DNA from: Beroe ovata
Lineage: Eukaryota > Ctenophora > Nuda > Beroida > Beroidae
Length of the DNA: 62,823 nucleotides
Assembly: GCA_946803715.1 (NCBI GenBank)
Contig: CAMPET010000218.1
Location: 4,639 to 67,461 of the forward strand
Direction of reading: 5' to 3'
In this document: piece after piece, positions 36,781 to 53,200 of the stretch
Numbering within the stretch: position 1 is the first letter of the stretch
How the letters are laid out: each line of letters starts with the position of its first letter
Made by a program: the position numbers and the translations under genes
Notes under the pieces: generated by a model
What the model was told of the DNA's origin: nothing
What the model saw: only the letters and a program-made list of their open reading frames with translations
Database searches by the model: none

Positions 36781-39700
36781 CTTGCGTTTTGTTCTAGAGA
36801 AGTAATCTTGGTAGAATTTTCTTGATAAAGCGTTGGATTTGACGTTGAAATGAATCTCGCGTTGGCGCTGAAATTGAGTTTGAGACGATATTTCGTTTGT
36901 TTTGAGAATTCGAACCCCCCATGTGTTACAGATAATGTCAATGAGAAATCGATATAAAACAGAGGCGATCAAATTTCGTTCCTTCGTTTCTGCACTGTTT
37001 TTCATCACGTATCTTTTGCCGCACACTCGAATTTAATATCCAATTTCTAACTCCAGTTACAAAATAAATCTGAAAATTTGCGATGCTCCAAAATTGAGAG
37101 AATTCGTGATTCGTAGTAACAAATGTTATTCGCCCGTTTATTAGATTTTATTAATTAAAATATCGACAGTACTGTCATCTGACAGAATTCTTATGTATAG
37201 TGATATAAACTGCTTGCTGTCGCACTGATGTTGCAATATGTATCATACTTAGGTATCATCTAAGTACGCAACAAATATTGTTTTACGTAGATCATGCTGT
37301 CTAGGTCCTTTCGTATTCTGGTTCTCGTATTCGATACCGACGTAATTTTCTATCGCTAAACTTTCATCACACATTCACACGAATAATCACCCACATCAAT
37401 TTGTCATCACTCCTCATCATTACGCTAATATCATCAGATGATGTTGAAGATGGAATGACAACAGCAACCTCTCCGCCTCCTCCCCCATCTCTCAGTCATC
37501 TCTCAACCAACTCCGAGACGGACGGGTCGCTGTTGCTTAGCAACGGAGTGCTAGGTGGGAGCAAGGAATCGAGTTTCTCCACGAGTATGGGCGGTGGAGG
37601 GAGTAAGGAGCTGAGTATGTCCTCGTCGACATCGTCCTATTCCACGACGAATAAGTCAACGAGCACGGAATCGTCGCAACAGTCCATGGATAAAGGTACG
37701 CTTGACTCGGTCAATTACACGTGACATAATCAATTATTATAGTTGAGTGTTGATTTTTGCGACCTTATTGAAACGTGTTTCGTCCCAAATGATCGTTTTG
37801 GAATGAGGTTTTCTGCTCAGGGGATCTGAAGCTGCCCAAGGGTATCATCAACAATCGCAAGCTAGAACTCACAACTCGAGTCAGTGGATCAGCTAAATTA
37901 GGTACCAAATCTGAAACCGTTTCTATCAAATTTTCCCAGTCTAATTAGTTGATTACCATAACAACCTCATAACAACCCCACTCCGCCTCCCAGGCAAACA
38001 TACGGTGCGAATCCTCGCTCCGACCTCCTCGGACGACCACACTCACAGTAGTGACGACCCGCCACGACTAGCGTGAGTAACCAGGCTACAGTTGCCATGT
38101 TTAAATGATCATTGGGATCATTGTTACTATGGTGATAGGGTGTGGTTGAGGTGATTCTGAGTGAAGAGAGAGTTGGACCGCCTTGTGATATTATGCCATA
38201 TAAGGGATAATCTACCCCACTCGCAGAGCACTGAACAGCCCAGTATCGGAACCGGAAGCACACCAAACTAAACAGAAGCGAGTGAGGAAACCATTCAATC
38301 TGCCCCGGGTTAGCAGTGATTCTATTGATGAAGTTTTCAACCCAGCAACGCCCAGATCTTTCAACGGTACGTGGAGAGTATTGTGACCGTGAATGAATAC
38401 GCTGTTTTTTAGGAACCCATCACAAATTTTTCCTTGCATCGAAAAATTTATCAATGAACCCCATATTACATCTATTACACCCCCTCTGACCCCTGGTGAT
38501 TCTCCACTGACCCCCGTTATCTTACCCGATGCAGGCGGGAAGAAGAGTTCCTCCTCGAGTTTCATTCAGAGTCCAACATTCACTCCAGGACTGTTTCCGA
38601 AGAAGGGGCGGAATAAATCACTCAAACTGGGTGAGCTCTACCTGAAATTATGAGAATTTTATTCCTTTGATTATTCATCTTTGATAATTCATCTTTTCGC
38701 TTCTTCCTTATGTTTTCATCCTTTCTGTACAGTTTTCTTTATTTTCGTCACTTTTCATTACTTTCTGAGTGTGATTACACCGTTACAGGCAACCACCGGG
38801 TTACAATCGAGTCGCCTACGTCATCAGAGGCTGATAATGCAAGGTGCAACGCACACACACACACACACACAATCGTCACAAAATTGAAGTCATGTTTTCT
38901 CAGAAAAAGGAACGAAATCTCGCGTTATATTTTTATTGAGATTGCGTTGCACAGTCACACGCCCCCAGTACGAAAACAAAGATGCTACGAAACTTTGATT
39001 TATAGCTCAAAATGAATAATTGTTCGTGTATTTTTATGATGTACACATATGACATAAGCTAACACAAAGGTTTGTGATCAGTGCAACAGATGAAGATTAC
39101 ACGACGACATCTGTTAAATCGAGTCTTAGTGAACCAGAGGAGCACAAGCATAGGATATCCTTAGCAACTTCCTATGAATGGTGAGATGTCACGTGATTCT
39201 TGTCTCCATAGCAACCATAAGCAGTCTCCCAGTAACCACTACAGGCAACATAACTATATATTCCAGGTTGACTGATAACGAGGGGTATTACGAAGACTGT
39301 CTGGATGTTGCAAAACTCGAGGACAAGTATAACAAGAAGCGGGGAAATGAGCTGAACAACAAGCCACAGAATGATGCCAGTTCAGGGAAACATCTTCTCA
39401 GGGCGTCACAAAGTTTCACATCTGCAGGGGCATCGAATACCCACACCAGACTTCACAGAACAGCGTCTTTGAAGAAGTTCAATTCGGAGGGAGACATTTG
39501 TGTAAGAATGATAAGCAGCAGATATTCAGGATATGTAACATGTATGGATAGGATCTAGACTGTCCAATTATTGCAGGGTATTGGGGTTAGGTCCGGAGAT
39601 ATGAGTAAGGTGCAGATGACAGTGTGTGAGCTCTTTGAAACAGAACGAAACTACACGACCAACCTCCTCACCATCATGGAGGTGAGAGAGAAATCCTCCT

Positions 39701-40870
39701 AACTGAAGCGTGCATGCTAGGAGGAGAGTCCAAATACCAAAATATTGTTATTCATTACTCATATCTTTCGTATCCCAGGTTTTTGCTCAACCTATAAAAG
39801 AGATTGGGTTACTGACGAGGAAAGTTCACAGCACCCTCTTCCCATCGCAATTAATCAGGCTTCTTCATAAACACTCTGTGCTGTTGGGCAGATTGGAGGA
39901 GAGATTGAACAACTGGCATGAGCTTCAGAGAGTTGGCGACTTGTTTTCAGGTAAGAAATGGTCTCTAATTCTCAAAGTGGTTCCTGACAAAGCACACTAA
40001 TTACAAGAATCTTAATTACAAGATATAACTATAATACTTTGCAGTTTTTGAGGAACATACAACAGATGGTCTGTTCAAAGTCTATCTGAACTACATAACA
40101 CACTTCCCACTTCTGTTTGCAAAGTTAGCAAAGGTAACAGAAACCAATGAGAGATTCAGAAACTTCATACAAAGATGTAGAGAGGATGAACCAGTGTGCC
40201 AGAGACTCTCACTTCTTTCTTTCCTATACAATCCAATACAGGTTAATAAACTTGGTTTCCATCAATGAACCTGTCTTGAATTGATTTTACAACATTCTAG
40301 AACAATATAACCTTAGATTTAACTTGCATCTTCATTACAGAGGCTGCCCCAATATCTCATGCTGTTGAGGAACTATACAAAACACTTGAGTATCAATCAT
40401 TCTGACTGGCAATCAATAAAGAGTGCCCTGAATTCATTAGACAGACTCCTCTTCATTGCTAACAAGTCTGTGTTAAGAATATTGATGAAAATTTGATGAT
40501 AATTCGGTTTATGAATTCATCTACTATTGTTATAATAACAACTGTTTTCCACAGGTTATGTAACTTCAGAAAAGATGGACCAGGAGCGATCAAACTTCCT
40601 ACCTCTTCTGCAACTCGAAGTGCGTCCTCAGTATCATATCCCAACATATCAAGCCACGGTGGATCCACCAGCTCTGTTGCCTCAACACGTCCTCAGACCA
40701 GGAAAGCATCAAGTACAGAGAAGAATAGTAGTGAAAATGGCACCCCTCCACATTCAGCTAATGAAAAGAAGCCATCAAGTTACCAAAGAAAGCTATCTAC
40801 GGTTTTAAATGTTCTAACATTCAGTAATGTCATTAAGAAAAGGAAAAATGGTCGAACAGCAAGAGCATAA
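30215..40870 (+). CDS. RhoGEF with long disordered N-terminus and DH domain, no PH domain, 1657 aa
   Basis: Eighteen exons join in phase: 30215-30298, 30462-30507, 33267-35781, 35943-36234, 36383-36461, 37438-37695, 37821-37901, 37994-38072, 38227-38366, 38535-38630, 38789-38843, 39082-39180, 39267-39501, 39577-39681, 39779-39950, 40045-40241, 40341-40465, 40555-40870. Residues 1 to about 1350 are low-complexity, rich in Ser, Pro, Asn and Lys, with an acidic patch. Residues ~1354-1553 form a DH (Dbl homology) domain: VCELFETERNY (CR1) and RLPQYLMLLRNYTKH (CR3). DH domains catalyse GDP/GTP exchange on Rho GTPases. The 104-residue tail is basic and Ser-rich and shows no PH fold pattern, which is unusual. 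The donor at 35781/35782 is weak and was chosen for phase. An acceptor-like ttattccag lies 7 bases before the ATG. I cannot assign a vertebrate subfamily. Confidence 0.85.
30508..33266. repeat. Large RhoGEF intron with TTGACACCACTTTCG minisatellite and CA repeats
   Basis: The second intron (2.76 kb) contains units of TTGACACCACTTTCG from about 30885 to 31075, broken by a single N at 31001, then CA-type microsatellites at 31086-31170 and 31412-31470. I see no further exon in it. Frames over the CA repeats are spurious. Confidence 0.75.
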
Positions 40871-40994
40871 TGATAGCCTGTTCTACTTTGATGTGCTGAA
40901 ATAATGAGTTGTGTTCAAGTTTTGTTCATTATTTTATTTGATAATCATCCATTAATTTATTTATGCAGCTTTTTAGAACTTTTGCAAGTTGTGT

Positions 40995-42110
40995 TTCAGA
41001 TGTTTAGTGACTGATAACATATGTTTTACTACCCTAAAAAGAATCACTTCATTCAAAAAAAATGAGTAGCACAGGTCAATAAATACAAAAATAAAATAAT
41101 AAAATAAAAAATAACAATAATTTTACATATCTCGTATAAGTGCGCAGCGCGCGAAAAATATCAACAGTGCAATGACGCCATCCAAGTCATTTCAAAACAA
41201 TTTGATGGTATATCGTATCTCAAGTCTTTGAAGAATGACATCAATTAAGCATTTGCACGTGCATATATCGAGCATGCGGCACACACTTGCGCGCCGCGCG
41301 CAAATATGCTTCATCTTTATTCTTTTGCTAGACTAAGTAAACCACATAAAATATATTGCTTGTCCACAATTAAAGATTGGCACGGGCTTTGTGGCGCGCG
41401 CCGCTTAAATTGCGCGTCGCGTACGCCGCGCTTGTACACATGTTGCGCGCTTTCAATTTACTCAGTGATTTGAAAAGTCGTACAACCACGGAGACGCGCA
41501 GCGCGGCGCGCGTGGAGTATTTGGGTCACGATCGCGCACCGTGGGAACACACTATAGGCCAGTTTCGCGAGGTGCGGCACTAGNATTCAGAAAAAAGTGA
41601 GAAGCACAGGTCAATAAATACAAAAATAAAATAATAAAATAAAAAATAGGAAACAATAATTTTGCATATCTCGTATAAGTGCGCAGCGCGCGAAAAATAT
41701 CAACAGTGCAATGACGTCATCCAAATCATTTCAAAACATGATTTGATGGTATATCGTATCTCAAGTCTCAGAAGAATGATATCAATTGAGTATTTGCACG
41801 TGCAAATATCGAGCATGCGGCACACTCTTGCGCGCCGGGCCGCGCGCAAATATGCTTCATCTTTTGCTAGACTAAAAAACCACATAAACTAATTTGCTTG
41901 TTCACAATTGAAGATTGGGCCGGGCTTTGTGGCGCGCGCCGCTTAAATTACGCGCACGCCGCGCTTGTACACACGTTGCGCGCTTTCTATTTACTCAGTG
42001 ATTAGAAAAGTCGTACAACCACGGAGGCGCGCAGCGCGGCGCGCGTGGAGTAATTGGGTCACGATCGCGCAGCGTGGGAACACGCCGCGTCGCCATACTT
42101 GCTCAAAAGG
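40995..42110. repeat. ~525 bp duplication joined by a single N
   Basis: About 41055-41583 is repeated at 41586-42110 with scattered substitutions and small indels; the N at 41584 marks the join. Both copies start with an AT-rich run (AAATAAAATAATAAAAT) and contain GCGCGC-rich words. No gene is seen from 40871 to 42500. The unit extends somewhat beyond the second copy to about 42240 as unique AT-rich sequence. Confidence 0.85.
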
Positions 42111-42513
42111 GCTGAACAAAACTATAAAGTTAGTTATTGTATCTACTTTTATCTTATTTCGCACGCCGTGCGAGATTCAGACCAAATCGGGGTCAGACTT
42201 CCTGAATGGAACTTATACAGTTGACTGAATTGGAATCGAGGCCGGAGCCGGAGAAATTGAATTCGTGTACGCAGCGCAAGAAAGTGCGCATATTATTTTC
42301 ATTTATCTTCATTTTAATTTCATTATCTTGATAGTGTGTCTTTCATTTCCTTACTATATCTCAAGCTGAGGTTTATAGATACTAGATTCAACTTTTGTTG
42401 ACCAGTTAAATATGTTAATTGAAAGAAGGTTACCTTATGTTTCCATATGTATTGACAATCAACAATGTGAGTGATTTGTGAGGAAGTGAAGTACTAAATC
42501 TTTACTTTCTACA

Positions 42514-42531
42514 ATGGTGAGAAAGACTTGA
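42514..42531 (+). promoter_or_regulatory. Upstream ORF overlapping the next start (TGATG)
   Basis: ATG at 42514 opens a five-codon frame (MVRKT) whose TGA shares its last base with the ATG of the downstream gene at 42531. Such start-stop overlaps allow reinitiation. The same ATG is followed by GTGAGA, which could instead be a splice donor. Confidence 0.4.
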
Positions 42532-42920
42532 TGGTTGAGGACAAAGAAGATAAATCCTTGGATGAGTTGGCAGCTGAGGAAATTCTTAAAAGCTGCAAGA
42601 GAACCAACAGCTTAGTGAAGGAGCTAGGAGCAACTGCTTGGTTACCTAAGCCACCTAGTAAGTCAATCAACAAAAGATTCCTAAATAACATTGTTACTCA
42701 ATCATCCCAAAGCAATAAGAGACATAAGGCATCTTGTTCGAAGAACTCTGAGCTTGAAGCAGACAGACACTTCTGTGATAAAATACAAGAACCGGATTCT
42801 GCTTTTAACCACAATCAGAATGGAAAACATTTGTCATCCTCCCAAGATTCCAGAGAATGTGCAACAGATGAACAAATTAGAAAACAAAAGAAAAGGAGAA
42901 AAGAGAAGCCTAAAAGATGA
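42531..42920 (+). CDS. POLR1D: POLR1D isoform 2-like protein, 129 aa
   Basis: A single open exon encodes a small basic, mostly disordered protein. Its N-terminal part, LAAEEILKSCKR, TAWLPKPP and INKRFLNNIV, matches the conserved block of the human protein made from the alternative POLR1D transcript (isoform 2), which is unrelated in sequence to the RPAC2 subunit encoded by isoform 1. The C-terminus is Lys/Arg-rich. Its function is not established, although nuclear work near RNA polymerase I/III is suspected from the shared human locus. I see no RPAC2 exons here, so in this genome it appears as a gene of its own. The first ATG of the frame is at 42531, preceded by a TTG codon. Some 180 bp downstream lies the atlastin start on the same strand. 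Confidence 0.75.
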   Translation: MVEDKEDKSLDELAAEEILKSCKRTNSLVKELGATAWLPKPPSKSINKRFLNNIVTQSSQSNKRHKASCSKNSELEADRHFCDKIQEPDSAFNHNQNGKHLSSSQDSRECATDEQIRKQKKRRKEKPKR

Positions 42921-43102
42921 AAACATGGAATATTCTTGATTTGAAACATGATTCCTGATTTATTATAGGTTATGAGAACTATTTATCCCTAAGACACCTC
43001 TTACATTGTTATACAACCATTCACAAATGAACTCTATTTCTATCAATGATTAATTACTTATGATTCATTTAATATCATATTCACTAAACCACTACCCAAG
43101 TG

Positions 43103-44032
43103 ATGGCAGATGACCAAAAGAATGATAGTTCCGAATCAGATTCTTATGAAGTGATAAATACTAATGGTGAGGCCTCATTAATCATATTTGCCTCACTATC
43201 CAGCATCACTTTGTCATCACTTACTGGAATATTGACCATTTTTAGGTCCAGTTCAGATAATTCGTGCCAATGATGATCACACTTTTACACTATGTGAAAA
43301 TGAGTTAGCTTCTATCCTTGTTTCACCAAACTTGAAAGACACTCCAGTCATTGTTGTATCAGTTGCAGGTCAGTATTTTGTCCAGAAATGAACTTTCTTG
43401 GGCTCAGTCATATTACAATTGATATTTGATTCATACTTGTCATCTTTTTGCTACCTCTTAACCCCAGGAGCATTCAGAAAAGGCAAATCATTCCTTCTCG
43501 ACTTCATACTTCGTTACTTAATCAATGAAGGTGAGATGGTTATTAATTATGCCCTGGTATTGATTTGAATAGCTGGTCACCTCTATTTTTAACATCAATA
43601 ACCCCCATGTGCACAGGGAGGGAGGGTTGGATGGGTGGTCCAGATGAAGAACTGACAGGTTTTAAATGGAGGGGAGGAACTAACAGAGAAACTAATGGAA
43701 TTTGGCTGTGGGGCCAGCCCTTCATCAGAACTAATCCAGTTACTGGAGAGAAGGTTTGTGTTCTATATTCTTGTTCTATAAATCTATAAAATATCGCCTT
43801 CTTATATCAGATAACAATGTATCAGATAACATGAATTGGAACACTGCAGTCTGCATAAGAAGTGGTAGTGCTTGTCTCACTTTCTTCAGAATAAAACATC
43901 CTTCTCCAGGTTGCAATCCTTCTTATGGACACACAAGGCACGTTCGACACTCAGGCCACTATTGGGGACAATGTCACGATATTCGCCCTGTCCACGATGC
44001 TGAGTAGTATTCAGATCTACAACATTTCACAG
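43103..44032 (+). CDS. ATL: Atlastin GTPase, N-terminal exons only (170 aa seen)
   Basis: Five exons join in phase: 43103-43166, 43246-43368, 43468-43530, 43617-43753, 43910-44032. They encode the start of the dynamin-like GTPase domain: P-loop GAFRKGKS (residues 63-70), [18 protein letters not shown] and the G3 motif [10 protein letters not shown]. Atlastins fuse ER tubules and normally run to about 550 residues with a helical bundle and two membrane segments. Exon 5 ends with a proper donor (CAG then gtgata) after [11 protein letters not shown], yet no later exon exists before the converging GTPBP1 gene. The missing part should follow directly, so I read this as sequence lost at the repeat with N joins downstream rather than a real short gene. 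An acceptor-like ctacccaag lies 2 bases before the ATG. Confidence 0.9.
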
Positions 44033-44534
44033 GTGATAATTTTCACAATAACCTCACTTATGGGACGTGTACCTAGAGAAAATTTGCCACACTCTCATAT
44101 GAACTGGAGTTATAATGAAAGTTTGATGAGATTTCAGCGAGTATCTCAGAGTACAATCCTAGCTAGTTTCATTGTGTGTTCTCAGTCTGTACAGCTTGAT
44201 TGACTCTGAATGTTGCGGTGATCCAATTTAGAGCCCCTCCCACCCCTGTAATGCAATATACATTACACACATAAACATACACAGTACACGATTGCATGGG
44301 TTAGTTGATAATGCAGACTGAAACAATAACCCTCTTTTGTAATGATGATTGTTAAAGGAGTCCAGGGTACTTTATGTTGAGGTCCTCACTCAGAGAAATA
44401 ATAACTCGCACACTCTCGCATTGATTAATGAGAGACAATTGCTGTTATTTGTCGTAAGATAGCTCTCACACAGATCAACTGACTGAGATGAATCTCCATG
44501 GCGATAAGGATTAGGGGAGCCCAAATTTCATGTT

Positions 44535-45620
44535 GACCCAAAAACATGTCAGTTTGAGCGAGCATTTGAGGATTTCTCCCGAACGGATTGAGCTATAGTC
44601 TTGAAACGTCTATCATAGGTCAAGGACTATTAGAAACTCGTGAAGCCAAAATTTCACGTTAATTTGATAATCGGTTCCCTAGTTAACGGCCGCCATAACC
44701 TCATATACACCTAAAACATGTCAGTATGAGTGAGCATTTGAGGATAGCTNTCGGTTCCTAAGTTAAGGGCCGCCATAACCCGTTATCCGCCCAAAACATG
44801 TAAGTTTGAGCGAGCATTTGAGGATAGCTCCCAAACGGATACACCGATTGACTTATAATTTCTACCATAGCTCAAGGACCATTAGAAACTTGGACAAACA
44901 AAATTTCATGACAATCCGATAATCGGTTCTTAAGTAAAGGGCTGTCATAACCCCTTATCCACTCAAAACATGTCAGTTTGAGCGAGCATTTGAGGATAGC
45001 TCCCAAAGGGATTGACTGATTGACTTGAACTTCTACCATAGCTCAAGGACCATTAGAAACTCGAACTTACTAAATTTCATGACAATCCGATACTCGGTTC
45101 CTAAGTTAAGGGCCGCCATAACCCTTATCCGCCCAAAACATGTCAGTTTGAGTGAGCATTTGAGGATAGCTCCCAAACGGATAGACCGATTGACTTGAAA
45201 CTTCTATCATANTACCATACCTCGAGGACCATTAGAAACTCGGACAAACAAAATCTCAAAACAATCCGATTATCGCTTCCTAAGTTAAGGGCCGACAAAA
45301 CTCATTATCCGCCCAAAACATGTCAGTTTGAGTGAGCATTTGAGGATAGCTCCCAAACGGATAGACCGATTGACTTGAAACTTCTACCATAGCTCAAGGA
45401 CCATTAGAAACTCGGACAAAGTAAATTTCATGACAATCCGATAATCGGTTCCTAAGTTAAGGGCCACCATACCCCCTTATCCACTCAAAACATGTCAGTT
45501 TGAGTGAGCATTTGAGGATAGCTCCCAATCAGATAGACTGATTGACTTGAAACTTTTAGTTCCACCGTAGCTCATCGATTTCCAACTCGGAAAAACACAT
45601 GTTGAATGACAATGACATAA
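44535..45620. repeat. ~175 bp tandem repeat with two N joins
   Basis: About six units, period near 170-177 bp, are anchored by CAAAACATGTCAGTTTGAG and GAGCATTTGAGGATAGCTCC. Single N bases at 44750 and 45212 interrupt units, the first after a truncated unit. The array sits exactly where the 3' exons of both atlastin (+) and GTPBP1 (-) should be. Confidence 0.9.
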
Positions 45621-45688
45621 TATGTTAAGTGCCATACATAATGCCAGAAGTAGCTTTACTTAACTGGTAAGTGACGTCATAGCCTTAC

Positions 45689-50072
<4,384 letters not shown>

Positions 50073-50255
50073 GCTACACACTAGATGGGAGGGGGAAGTA
50101 TTAGACTTCAGTAGAGGGTTTATCATGAATGGGGTGTATTCTGACACTCTGATAATCACGCAACACAGAGAGTTGAGACTGAAAATCACTATACTAGGAA
50201 TTATCACTACTACAAAAACTTAACAAACCATTGGAACAACTACGATTAAAACTCA

Positions 50256-53200
50256 TTAAACTTCTAGAATTTCTTCCTCGACATCCTTCAAAAGTTCAGA
50301 GTTAAAGTTAAAATAGTTCAGGTAACTCCAAATGATAACTTTCTTCTTCTCAAATGTAAGATCAGGATTGTTCTGGAGAGCGCTGATGACTGTTTCCATG
50401 AAATGATGTGTTTCCGGAGGGAAGGTACTTATATACCTGAAACCGTTGCAAAGTTATTTCAACGAGAAGACAATCTTTAAATCAAAGGTACGGTAGTTCA
50501 TTATAATGCACTTTACAAGATACATAATGTGACAATTGACTTTTTCAAGAACAGTTTGAGCGATGAGCGATAAGCAAATGCTTGCTCGGAATTGTGCAAA
50601 TTTGAGTAAACCCCTCCCCTCATCCCCAGTCCCACTCCCTACTAACTTGTGGAGGAAGATATGATCGGTGAAGGGAACATGAGATTCTTCCCACACAATG
50701 GACTCGTTATTAATCGGGAACTTTATCTGCTTATCATCTCCCTGAGAGAGCTTACGATTACTACACTGTCACGCTTGAAAGAGCAGATTCATTTAACGCT
50801 CTTGATCAAGAATCGAACATAAGAAGATATTCAGAGTGAAGGCGATTACCATCTTCTTCCCTCACTTATCCACTATCTTACCCTGTATTGCAGCATTTCC
50901 AATTCCTTTGTGTACTGGCACACTATTGGCACGCCGTCATAAAACTCTTCCCCTGCCAATTTCTTGAATTTCCTGCAGGAGAATGTAACAGTCAAGATGC
51001 GGAATAATCATTCCAATTTCATGGAAACTCCTGGAGTCATATAACTGACATAACGCCAGGGAGAGCGATATAGCAACGGAAATCGAATCTGAACGAATTT
51101 TGGAGCTAGATCATCGAGAAATAAGCGAAAATTCGAGTTTAACCTTCGAAAATTGCTCCTTATTCACGAGACAGACAGCACCTCAGGAAAGCAAGATATG
51201 GCCGAAATTCGGTCGGGAATCGATTCAGCGTCCAAAATTACATAGGAATCGATGATACTCACATGAAAGTCGGCCAAAAAACTTCTCGTCAAATTTCTGA
51301 TCCAGTATCGGTGGAAAATGTAATCGATGATGCCCACACTTTTGTACTCCATTTTTGAAGGTCCTTAATGAAGACTAAACGGGTACTTAGGACGTCAATT
51401 TTTCACCAAATCATCTCTCCTACTCTCAGACTGCAAGTATCAACCCTTTTGATGATCATGCAGATTCAATAGGCGCCGTGGAACCACGCCCAAAACACAA
51501 TTTCAAACCTGTGGGAAGCATTAACTGCAAAACACGAAAATCAATGGGACGCACCAGATGGGTCAAAAAATTTTCTCCGTACGATAAGTCGCATTAAGCG
51601 TTTCTAGCCTACTTTTTGACGTAGAATCCGAATCTGAACGAATTTTTGAGCTAGCTCATCGAGAAATATGCGAAAATTCCAGTTTAACCTTCGTTTAATA
51701 CTTCTAATTCACAAGACAGACAGCACCTCAGGGAAGCAAGATAGGGCCGAAATTCGGTCGGGAATCGATTCAGCGTCCAAAATTACATAGGAATCGATGG
51801 TACTCACATGAAAGTCGGCCAAAAAACTTTTCGTCAAATTTCTGATCTCAGTATCGGTGGAAAATGTAATCGATGATCCCCACACTTTTCTACTCCATTT
51901 TTGAAGACTAAACGGGTACTTAGGACGTCAATTTTTCACCAAATCATCTCTCCTACTCTCAGACTGCAAGTATCAACCCTTTTGATGATCATGCAGATTC
52001 CATAGGCGCCGTGGAACCACGCCCAAAACACAATTTCAAACCTGTGGAAAGCATTAACTGCAAAACACGAAAATTAATGGGACGCACCAGATGGGCCTGG
52101 GTCAAAAAATTTTCTCCGTACGATAAGTCGCAATAGGTGTTCCTAGCCTACTTTTTCACGTAGAATCCGAATCTGAACGAGTTCTTGAGCTAGCTCATCG
52201 AGAAATAGGCGAAAATTCCAGCTCAAACTTCGATAAATACTCCAAATTCACGACACAGACAGCTCCTCAGGGAAGCAAGACAGGGCCGAAATTTGGTCGG
52301 CAATCGATTCAGCGTCCAAAATAACGTAGGAATCAATGGTACTCACATGAAAATCGGCCAAAAAACTTTTCGTCAAATTTCTGATCTCAGTATCGGTGGT
52401 AAATTTAATCGATGATGCTCACACTTTTATACTCCATTTTTGAAGGTCTTTAATGAAGACTAAACGGGTACTTATGACGTCAATTTTTCACCAAATCATC
52501 TCTCCTACTCTCAGACTGCAAGTATCAGCCCTTTTGATGATCATGCAGATTCCATAGGCGCCGTGGAACCACGCCCAAAACACGATCTCAAACCTGTGGG
52601 GAGCATTTACTGCAAAACACGAAAATCAATGGGACGCACCAGATGGGTCAAAACATTTTCTCCGTACGATAAGTCGCAATAGCTGTTCCTAGCCTACTTT
52701 TCGACGTAGAATCCGAATCTGAACGAGTTTTTGAGCTAGCTCATCGATAAATAAGCGAAAATTCCAGCTCAACCTTCGATAAATACTCCAAATGCACGAG
52801 ACAGACAGCTCCTCAGGGAAGCAAGATAGGGCCGAAATTCGGTCGGCAATCGATTCAGCGTCCAAAATTACATAGGAATCGATGGTATCTATATGAAAAT
52901 CGGCCAAAAAACTTTTCGTCAAATTTCTGATCTCAGTATCGGTGGAAAATGTAATCAATGATGCCCACACTATTGTACTCCATTTTTGAAGGTATTTAAT
53001 GAAGACTAAACGGGTACTTAGGACGTCACTTTTTCACCAAATCATCTCTCCTACTCTCTGACTACAAGTATCAACCCTTTTCATGATCACGCAGATTCCA
53101 TAGGCGCCGTGGAACCACGCCCAAAACACGATTTCAAACCTGTGGGAAGCATTTACTGCAAAACACGAAAATCAATGGGACGCACCAGATGGGTCAAAAA

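Noticed and set aside
38367-38534. Possible RhoGEF exon starting after 'gttttttag' near 38413
   Set aside because: In the phase required by the upstream donor it runs into a stop; the acceptor at 38534 fits phase and pyrimidine tract.
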